This document shows positions 6,731-12,400 of a DNA stretch of 12,400 bases, piece by piece. Made by a program: the position numbers and the translations under genes. Origin of the DNA: Deltaproteobacteria bacterium (GTDB lineage: Bacteria > Desulfobacterota_B > Binatia > Binatales > Binataceae); assembly GCA_021827465.1 (NCBI GenBank), contig JAKAVX010000021.1, forward strand, positions 1 to 12,400. Direction: 5' to 3'. The first letter of the stretch is position 1. Each line of letters starts with the position of its first letter. A model generated the notes under the pieces. That model searched no databases, was not told the DNA's origin, and saw only the letters and a program-made list of their open reading frames with translations.

Positions 6731-7351
6731 CTACTGCTCGAACATCTCCGGCTCGCGGTAGAACAGCCATACCAGCCCGCGATAGACGTAGTGCATCCCT
6801 GAAACTGCCGTGAACGCCACCATCGTGTAGAGCAGCGCATGCCACTCCCGCGGATAGCTGCCCTCCAACTGGATGAGCGCGCCGATTATGCACGAGAGCT
6901 GAAAGAACGTGCTTGCCTTGCCGATATAGCTCGGGCGCACCGGAATCCGCTCGCCGGTCACGAAGGAAATCATGAAGTAACCGGCCACGATCACGACGTC
7001 GCGGATGATCACCACGCCGAGCACCCAGCTCGGCATCACATGCTCGAAGGTGAGCGCGATGAACGCGCTGAGCAGCATCAGCTTGTCGGCGAACGGATCG
7101 AGGAATGCGCCAAGCTCCGTCTTCGAGTGGAACCATCGCGCGACCGTCCCGTCGAGGCTGTCGGTCAGCGCCGCCGCGGCGAATACGTAGAGCGCCTCGG
7201 TATATTCACGGCGGCTCACGAAGCCGAGGAAAACCGGGACCAGGAACAGCCGGAGCAGGGTCAGCAGGTTGGGAAGGTTGAGAAGATCCCTGATCGGCGG
7301 ACGGGCGACCCTCAGAATGGGCGCCCGCCGGGGCTGATGCTTGGGCGTCAT
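6731..7351 (-). CDS. pgsA: CDP-alcohol phosphatidyltransferase, probable phosphatidylglycerophosphate synthase
   Basis: This gene encodes a 206-residue integral membrane enzyme of phospholipid synthesis. It most likely joins CDP-diacylglycerol to glycerol-3-phosphate to give phosphatidylglycerophosphate. The full family signature D-x2-DG-x2-AR-x8-G-x3-D-x3-D is present as DSLDGTVAR (from residue 64) and GAFLDPFAD (from 81), so the metal-binding and catalytic Asp64, Asp67, Asp85 and Asp89 are all intact. The preceding NLPNLLTLLRLFLVPVF is the typical first helix of PgsA proteins. About 22 extra basic residues precede it. The ATG at 7351 is retained because it overlaps the hflX stop as ATGA, pointing to translational coupling. 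Five or six membrane helices are expected in the family and the hydrophobic stretches agree. Cardiolipin synthase of the same superfamily is the main alternative. Confidence 0.88.
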   Translation of the reverse strand: MTPKHQPRRAPILRVARPPIRDLLNLPNLLTLLRLFLVPVFLGFVSRREYTEALYVFAAAALTDSLDGTVARWFHSKTELGAFLDPFADKLMLLSAFIALTFEHVMPSWVLGVVIIRDVVIVAGYFMISFVTGERIPVRPSYIGKASTFFQLSCIIGALIQLEGSYPREWHALLYTMVAFTAVSGMHYVYRGLVWLFYREPEMFEQ

Positions 7352-8658
7352 CGGATCCCGGAATTTCCTCGTGCGGAAATCGCCGCCTTGCGCAGCCGCC
7401 CGGCAACCGGCCGGCTCACCAACGCGCGCATCTCGATCTCGCCGTCGCGGTACTCTTCGCTCAGCACCTCGCCGTCGCGCCGCGCCATCGCGACAAGATC
7501 TCCGCGCTCGGCCGACAGCGTCACCGCGACTTCCTCGCGCGAGGTTTTGAAGAAATTCGCAACCGCTTCCTGAAGCTCGCCGAGGCCTCTGCCGGTCAGC
7601 GCCGAGACCGCGACGCTGTCGAAACCGGACGCCGCGCGAACCCCATCCGGTATCAGGTCGGTCTTGTTCATCACCATGATTCGCGGCGTCGCGCCCGCGC
7701 CGATCTCTTCGAGCACCTTGTCGACGATCTTTATCCGTTCGGGTGCAAGCGGCGAACTCGCGTCCACCACGTGGAGCAGCAGGTTCGCGGTCCTGACCTC
7801 CTCGAGCGTCGCCTTGAAAGATTCGATCAGCATGTGCGGCAGGCGATGGATGAAGCCGACGGTGTCGACCAGGATGACGCTCATATGGCCGGGCAGCTTG
7901 AGCCGGCGCACGGTCGGGTCAAGCGTCGAGAACGGGCGATCGGCCGCTTCGACGTCCGCCGTGGTAAGCGCATTCATCAGGGTCGATTTTCCCGAGTTCG
8001 TGTAGCCCACCAGCGCAACCGTCGGATACGGAACGTCGATCCGGCGGCGGCGCTGAATCGTGCGCGTGCGTACGACGTCGCGCAACCGTTCGCGCAGGCG
8101 GCCGAGCCGCTCGCGGACCTTGCGCCGGTCGACTTCGAGCTGGGTCTCGCCGGGACCGCGCGTCCCGACCATCCCGGCTCCCGAACCGCCGCCGCGCACG
8201 CGCGAAAGATGCGTCCACTGGCGCGTAAGCCGCGGCTGCAGATAGCTCAACTGGGCGATCTCGACCTGCAGCTTGCCTTCCAGCGTGCGCGCGCGCTGGG
8301 CAAAGATGTCGAGGATAAGCTGGCTTCGGTCGATTACCCGGATCTTGAGTTCGTTTTCGAGATTGCGGGCCTGCGCGGGCGTCAGCGCGTCGTCGAAGAT
8401 CGCGAGGCTCGCATGCTCCGACTCGGCGATCGCGCGGACCTCGGCGGCTTTTCCGCGTCCGATAAAGGTGCGAGGGTCGGGCGCCTTCAACCTCTGGCTC
8501 ACGGTCGAGGCGACTTCGGCGCCGGCGCTTTCCGCGAGGGCCTGAAGCTCTGACAGCGAGTCCTCGGAGCTTATTTCATCGCGTTCTCCGAGCTCGATCC
8601 CGACCAGGACCGCACGCTCGGTGTTCCGGGAAACCGTGTCCGTAGGCGAAACGCTCAG
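7348..8658 (-). CDS. hflX: GTPase HflX, ribosome-associated (start codon uncertain)
   Basis: HflX is a GTPase that binds the large ribosomal subunit and splits or rescues stalled ribosomes in the cytoplasm. Counted from a CTG at 8658, the protein has 436 residues, close to the usual length. The N-terminal HflX domain includes RAVLVGIELG, the segment RLKAPDPRTFIGRGK and DRSQLILDIFAQRA. A glycine-rich linker with GTRGPGETQLE leads into the G domain: GYTNSGKST (218-226), FSTLDPT, DTVGF (265-269), NKTD (331-334) and SAL (352). The first good start, GTG at 8502, would remove about 50 residues, including RAVLVG and the segment up to AGAEVA, which match other HflX N-termini. Upstream of it the frame has no ATG, GTG or TTG before a TAA at 8710-8712. 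CTG at 8656-8658, six bases after a GAGG, is the best candidate. The stop overlaps the pgsA ATG. Confidence 0.93.
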   Translation of the reverse strand: MSVSPTDTVSRNTERAVLVGIELGERDEISSEDSLSELQALAESAGAEVASTVSQRLKAPDPRTFIGRGKAAEVRAIAESEHASLAIFDDALTPAQARNLENELKIRVIDRSQLILDIFAQRARTLEGKLQVEIAQLSYLQPRLTRQWTHLSRVRGGGSGAGMVGTRGPGETQLEVDRRKVRERLGRLRERLRDVVRTRTIQRRRRIDVPYPTVALVGYTNSGKSTLMNALTTADVEAADRPFSTLDPTVRRLKLPGHMSVILVDTVGFIHRLPHMLIESFKATLEEVRTANLLLHVVDASSPLAPERIKIVDKVLEEIGAGATPRIMVMNKTDLIPDGVRAASGFDSVAVSALTGRGLGELQEAVANFFKTSREEVAVTLSAERGDLVAMARRDGEVLSEEYRDGEIEMRALVSRPVAGRLRKAAISARGNSGIR

Positions 8659-8756
8659 GCGAAACCTCGCAAATCGATAGAAATTGAAAGGAAATCTCCC
8701 ACTTTCAGTTTACCAAAAGACCACTCTCTTGCGAATCCGCATTGGCAGGCGCGGGG
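8659..8756 (-). other. dnaE-hflX spacer with in-frame ten-codon peptide
   Basis: This spacer of about 98 bases is richer in A and T than its surroundings. It contains ATG (8740-8742) followed by nine codons (MRIRKRVVFW) and TAA (8710-8712) in the same frame as hflX. No clear ribosome binding site precedes that ATG. A promoter for hflX-pgsA could lie in the AT-richer part, but I cannot identify convincing -35 and -10 boxes. Confidence 0.4.
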
Positions 8757-11700
8757 CTATCGCAATTCGACCGCGCCGGGAGCGATCACCCGTTCGATAT
8801 CGGCCACGAACGCGTCGGTCGGGCTCACACGGAAGCTGTCGCCGAGCAACAGAACCGCTTCGCGTCCGTCGTCGAGCGCAAGATGGAGATACGTAAGCGA
8901 GCGGCCGGGATGACGCGCGAGCGCGCCGCGCAATTCGTCAAGCCCTCCGTTGGAAAGCCGCCGGCGCGGAGCGCGGATACGCACCTCGCGCACCGAATCG
9001 ACCAGCGCGGCGTGGAGCGGCCGGAGCTCATCGACGATTATCTGCGCGCGGTCCTCGTCCACGTCGAGCTTGCCGCGCACCATTATGGGATCGTCGCCGA
9101 GAAGTATCTGCTCGTACTTCTGATAGGTCTCGGGCCAGGCGATAGCCTCGACCACGCCCTCGCGATCCTCGAGCGAGAACGTCGCGTAGCGCTTTCCCGA
9201 CTTGTTGTTCTTGAGCTTGACGGCCTGGACCACGCCCGAAAGCTGCACCTGGCTTCCGTCGGGCGCGCCGGACAGATCGGCGGTGGTAACCTTGCTGATG
9301 CGTCTCAGCTCGTGCTCGTACTTGTCGAGCGGATGGGCGGTGATGTAGAAGCCGAGCGCCTCCTTTTCGTATTTCAGCTTTTCCTTGCTGTCCCATTCGG
9401 CTACCGGTTCGTGCTTCAGCATCAGGACCGGTTTCGCGGCGGCGCCGCCGAACAGCCCCATCTGATTTTTCTCGGCGTCGGATTGCACGGACTGCCCAAG
9501 CTTGAGCGCGTCGTCGATCTGCGAGGCGAGCTGGGCGCGCGGCTCGCCGGTCCAGTCGAAGGCGGCGCACTTGATAAGCGCATCGAGCACGCGGCGGTTC
9601 ACGAACTGCGAGGCGACGCGGGTGCAAAGATCGGCCAGATCGCGGTACGGGCCGTTGGCCTCGCGCTCGGCGATGACCGCCTCGGCGGTCTTGACGCCGA
9701 CGCCTCGCACGCCGCCCAGGCCGAATCGAATACTACCGTCAAATACCGTAAACTTCACTCCACTTCGATTCAGATCCGGCGGCAATATCGCAATTCCCAT
9801 CTCGCGCAACGCCGAGATGTTCTTGTAGGTCTTGGCCTGATCGTCCATCTCGAGCGACATCAGGGCCGCCATGAATTCCCGCGGATAATGCGCCTTCAGA
9901 TGCGCGGTCGTGTACGAAGTGAGCGCGTAGGCCGCCGCGTGTGAGCGATTGAAACCGTACGAAGCAAACGTCTCTATCTTGGAGAAGATTGATTCGGCAA
10001 GCTCGCGGCCGATACCGTTTCGGCCCGCGCCCTCGACAAACCGCGCGCGCTCCTTCTCCATCACCTCCTTCTTTTTCTTGCCCATCGCGGCGCGCAGGAT
10101 ATCCGCTTCTTCCAGCGTGTAGCCAGCAAGCGCCTGCGCCGCGCGCATCACCTGCTCCTGATACAGGATGACGCCGTAGGTGTCCTTGAGGACGGGTTCC
10201 AGGGCCGGATGGTCGTAACGCACGGGCTCGCGGCCGTGCTTGCGATCGATATAGTGCTGGACCATCGTCTTGCCGTCCTCGACAGCGTCGAGCGGCCCGG
10301 GGCGAAACAGCGCAATCGCCGCGATCACGTCCTCGAAGCAGGAGGGCTTGAGCTCGGTTAAGAACCGGCGCATCCCCGACTCGGTCATCTGGAAGACGCC
10401 GACCGTATCGCCGTGGGAAAGCAGCCGGTAGGTGTCCGCGTCGTCCAAGCCGAGCCGATTGAGATCGGGGGGTTCGTTGCCGCCGGCGCGAATCAGATCG
10501 AGCGCCTCCTTGATCAGCGTCAGGTTCTTGAGCGCGAGGAAGTCGAACTTTATCAGGCCGATCTCCTCGACGCCCTTCATCGAGTACTGGGTTATCGCGA
10601 GGTTGGTGTCGGCGCGCTCCTTGTCCACGTAAAGCGGAACGATGTCCGATAGCGGAACGTCCGAGATGACGACGCCGGCGGCATGCTTGGAGGAGTGGCG
10701 CAGAAGGCCCTCGAGCTTGAGCGCGTAATCGAAGAGTTCGCGATGCTGCTTGCGTTCCTCGCGCAGCCGCGGCTCCATCTCGAGCGCCGCTTCGAGCGGA
10801 AAGTCGCGTCCCTGCTTCGGCGCGGGATAGAGCTTTACGATTTTGTCGGTCTCGCCGAAGGAAAGCCCGAGCACCCGGCCGACGTCGCGGATCGCCTGCT
10901 TGCCCTTGATCGTTCCGCAAGTGATTATCTGCGCGACGCGCTCCTCGCCGTACTTCCCGCGCACGTAATCGAGGATCTCGTCGCGCCGCTCGAAGCAGAA
11001 ATCCGTATCGATATCGGGCATCGAGCGCCGACCCGGATTGAGCCATCTTTCGAAAAGCAGCTTGTGCTCTATCGGATCGATATCCGTGATTTTGAGCGCG
11101 TACGACACGAGGCTTCCGACCACCGAGCCGCGCCCCGGTCCAACCGGGATGCCGCGGTCCTTCGCATAATTGATGAAGTCCGCGACGATCAGCATGTAGC
11201 CCGAGAAGCCCATCTCGCGGATAACCGGAAGCTCGCGGTCAAGCCGCTCGCGGTAAACGTTCTCGTCCACTTCGCCGTGGCGCGAACGGATTTCCGCAAG
11301 CCGCTCGTCGAGTCCCTTTCGTGCCTGGCGCTCGAGTTCTGCATCGAGGTCCACTCCGGCGCCGGCGTCGAAGACCGGGAAGTGGAATTTCCCGAAGTCG
11401 AATTCGAAATCGACCCGGCGCGCGATTTCGGCCGTGTTCCGATAGGCGTCCGAATCGGGGCCGAAGGCCCTGGCCATCTCCCCGGGCGTCTTCACGTAAA
11501 GCTCGTCGGTCTCGAACCGCCATCGGCTCTCGTCGGCGAGCGTCTTGCCGGTCTGGATACAGAGCAGGACTTCGTGCGCTTTGGAGTCCTCGCGATGGAG
11601 ATAGTGGCAGTCGTTGGTCGCAACCACCGGAAGCCCAAGCTTCTTTCCGATTTCAGTAATCGCCTCATTGAACGGGCGATGGAGCTTGTTGTCCTGGAGT

Positions 11701-12233
11701 TCGAGATAGAACCGTCCGGGGAAGGTTTTCGCGTACCATTCCGCAACTTCACAGGCCTTGTCGAAGCGGTCGGCGCGCAGCGCGCGCGCCAGCTCACCCG
11801 AGAGGCATCCGGACAGCACGATAAGACCCCCGGAAAGCTCGGCGAGGATCTCCCGGTCGATTCGCGGTTTGTAGTAAAGCCCTTCTTTGTACGCCGCAGT
11901 GAGCAGCCGGCAGAGATTGCGGTAGCCGACCGCGTTCTGGGCGAGCACGATCAGATGGTAGTTGCCGCCGCCGTCGAAATCGTCGGTCCGGGGCGCCTGG
12001 GTGCGGTCACTGCGCTTACCGGGCGCGAGGTAGGCCTCGCATCCGATTATCGGCTTTATCCCGCGCTCGGTCGCCTTGCGGAAGAACTCGACCGCGCCGA
12101 ACATGTTGCCATGGTCGGTGATCGCCATCGCTTCCATCCCGCACGCCTTGGCGTGATCGAGCAGCGGGCCAATTTTGTTGGCACCGTCGAGAAGACTGAA
12201 CTGCGTATGGACGTGCAGATGGACGAAGCTCAT
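8757..12233 (-). CDS. dnaE: DNA polymerase III alpha subunit (replicative polymerase)
   Basis: This gene encodes the complete 1158-residue catalytic subunit of the chromosomal replicase. The PHP domain comes first (HLHVHTQFSLLDG from residue 5). All nine metal-ligand positions of the active PHP type appear to be present: His7, His9, Asp16, His41, Glu66, His93, Cys143, Asp208 and His210. The family C polymerase core follows, with PGRGSVVGSL, then MPDIDTDF (Asp407 and Asp409 catalytic) and KFDFLALKNL (Asp564 the third catalytic Asp). A helix-hairpin-helix region lies near GLGGVRGVGVKTAE. QMGLF (924-928) fits the internal beta-clamp-binding motif, and an OB-fold follows (VQLSGVVQAVKLKNNKSGK). 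The length is normal for DnaE1. The ATG at 12233 opens directly on the PHP motif and has a GGAGGGGAGGG stretch upstream, although somewhat far. It is first in the visible dnaE-hflX-pgsA row. There is no sign of truncation. Confidence 0.98.
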   Translation of the reverse strand: MSFVHLHVHTQFSLLDGANKIGPLLDHAKACGMEAMAITDHGNMFGAVEFFRKATERGIKPIIGCEAYLAPGKRSDRTQAPRTDDFDGGGNYHLIVLAQNAVGYRNLCRLLTAAYKEGLYYKPRIDREILAELSGGLIVLSGCLSGELARALRADRFDKACEVAEWYAKTFPGRFYLELQDNKLHRPFNEAITEIGKKLGLPVVATNDCHYLHREDSKAHEVLLCIQTGKTLADESRWRFETDELYVKTPGEMARAFGPDSDAYRNTAEIARRVDFEFDFGKFHFPVFDAGAGVDLDAELERQARKGLDERLAEIRSRHGEVDENVYRERLDRELPVIREMGFSGYMLIVADFINYAKDRGIPVGPGRGSVVGSLVSYALKITDIDPIEHKLLFERWLNPGRRSMPDIDTDFCFERRDEILDYVRGKYGEERVAQIITCGTIKGKQAIRDVGRVLGLSFGETDKIVKLYPAPKQGRDFPLEAALEMEPRLREERKQHRELFDYALKLEGLLRHSSKHAAGVVISDVPLSDIVPLYVDKERADTNLAITQYSMKGVEEIGLIKFDFLALKNLTLIKEALDLIRAGGNEPPDLNRLGLDDADTYRLLSHGDTVGVFQMTESGMRRFLTELKPSCFEDVIAAIALFRPGPLDAVEDGKTMVQHYIDRKHGREPVRYDHPALEPVLKDTYGVILYQEQVMRAAQALAGYTLEEADILRAAMGKKKKEVMEKERARFVEGAGRNGIGRELAESIFSKIETFASYGFNRSHAAAYALTSYTTAHLKAHYPREFMAALMSLEMDDQAKTYKNISALREMGIAILPPDLNRSGVKFTVFDGSIRFGLGGVRGVGVKTAEAVIAEREANGPYRDLADLCTRVASQFVNRRVLDALIKCAAFDWTGEPRAQLASQIDDALKLGQSVQSDAEKNQMGLFGGAAAKPVLMLKHEPVAEWDSKEKLKYEKEALGFYITAHPLDKYEHELRRISKVTTADLSGAPDGSQVQLSGVVQAVKLKNNKSGKRYATFSLEDREGVVEAIAWPETYQKYEQILLGDDPIMVRGKLDVDEDRAQIIVDELRPLHAALVDSVREVRIRAPRRRLSNGGLDELRGALARHPGRSLTYLHLALDDGREAVLLLGDSFRVSPTDAFVADIERVIAPGAVELR

Positions 12234-12400
12234 CGCGCGACGCGCCCTCCCCTCCGTTCACGCCACCGCTTGCGCGCCGCGTCCGCGCGGCCCAACGCCG
12301 GCGGTGTAATTACAGGCTGCGCCGTCGCGCGCCTTTGGGTCACACGCGCGCGATACGGCGCAAGCCGTGGATCGCTTCGGGCGGCTAGCCTTTCTTCTGT
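12234..12400. other. Upstream flank of dnaE, no supported gene
   Basis: These 167 bases are very GC-rich and include several CGCG-rich stretches and the purine-rich tract preceding dnaE. An open frame on the - strand runs from the right edge to a TGA overlapping the dnaE ATG (ATGA). Its third codon positions are not GC-biased like those of dnaE, so I do not call it a gene. No convincing promoter boxes are seen. Confidence 0.4.

Noticed and set aside
8710..8742. Ten-codon peptide MRIRKRVVFW as a regulatory leader of hflX
   Set aside because: There is no ribosome binding site, no attenuator-like stem-loops and no run of a single amino acid codon; kept only as part of the hflX start question.
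8742..9944. 400-codon + strand frame opposite the dnaE 3' half
   Set aside because: dnaE is certain by its motifs, and the antisense frame has only repetitive Arg/Gly/Val-rich composition.
12230..12400. Open - strand frame reaching the right edge and overlapping the dnaE ATG as ATGA
   Set aside because: Its 56 codons lack the third-position GC bias seen in dnaE and show no motif; open frames of this length are common by chance at this GC content.

Overview
The window looks like a chromosomal segment of a high-GC Gram-negative-type bacterium. It mixes core genes (dnaE, hflX, a pgsA-type gene) with a CoA-transferase of the acyl-CoA-metabolism type and a large exported RHS/YD-repeat protein. 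This would fit an uncultured soil or sediment lineage such as Binatota or a deltaproteobacterial relative, but that placement is inference; nothing in the window identifies the species.

Layout, left to right. A CaiB/BaiF family III CoA-transferase on the + strand is cut by the left edge and ends at 949. About 600 bases without a supported gene follow (950-1551), holding two tandem stem-loops. Everything else is on the - strand. Read in the direction of transcription (right to left), the order is dnaE (12233-8757), hflX (about 8658-7348), a pgsA-type CDP-alcohol phosphatidyltransferase (7351-6731; ATGA overlap with hflX), and then a separate accessory operon.

The accessory operon is the most interesting part. 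It has three genes in tight order: a small secreted protein with two YD repeats and one IPT/TIG domain (6514-6074); 23 bases later a 1362-residue Sec-exported RHS/YD-repeat protein (6050-1962); and, through a GTGA start/stop overlap, a 137-residue four-helix membrane protein (1965-1552). This matches the layout of a polymorphic toxin and its immunity protein. The RHS C-terminus is a seven-cysteine module with two hydrophobic stretches, so a membrane-active toxin with a membrane immunity protein is a reasonable hypothesis, not a demonstrated one.

Upstream of the operon is a perfect TTGACA box. The 17-19 base spacer between it and the candidate -10 elements contains a run of ten G. This arrangement is known from phase-variable promoters (Neisseria porA is the classic case) and suggests ON/OFF or graded expression of the operon. 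The YD-repeat core is visibly less GC-rich than the flanking housekeeping genes, which fits acquisition by transfer.

Other points of note: hflX has no ATG, GTG or TTG in the position its homology requires, so a CTG start or a damaged start is implied; and the DnaE PHP domain keeps all nine expected metal-ligand positions, so it may be an active proofreading nuclease.
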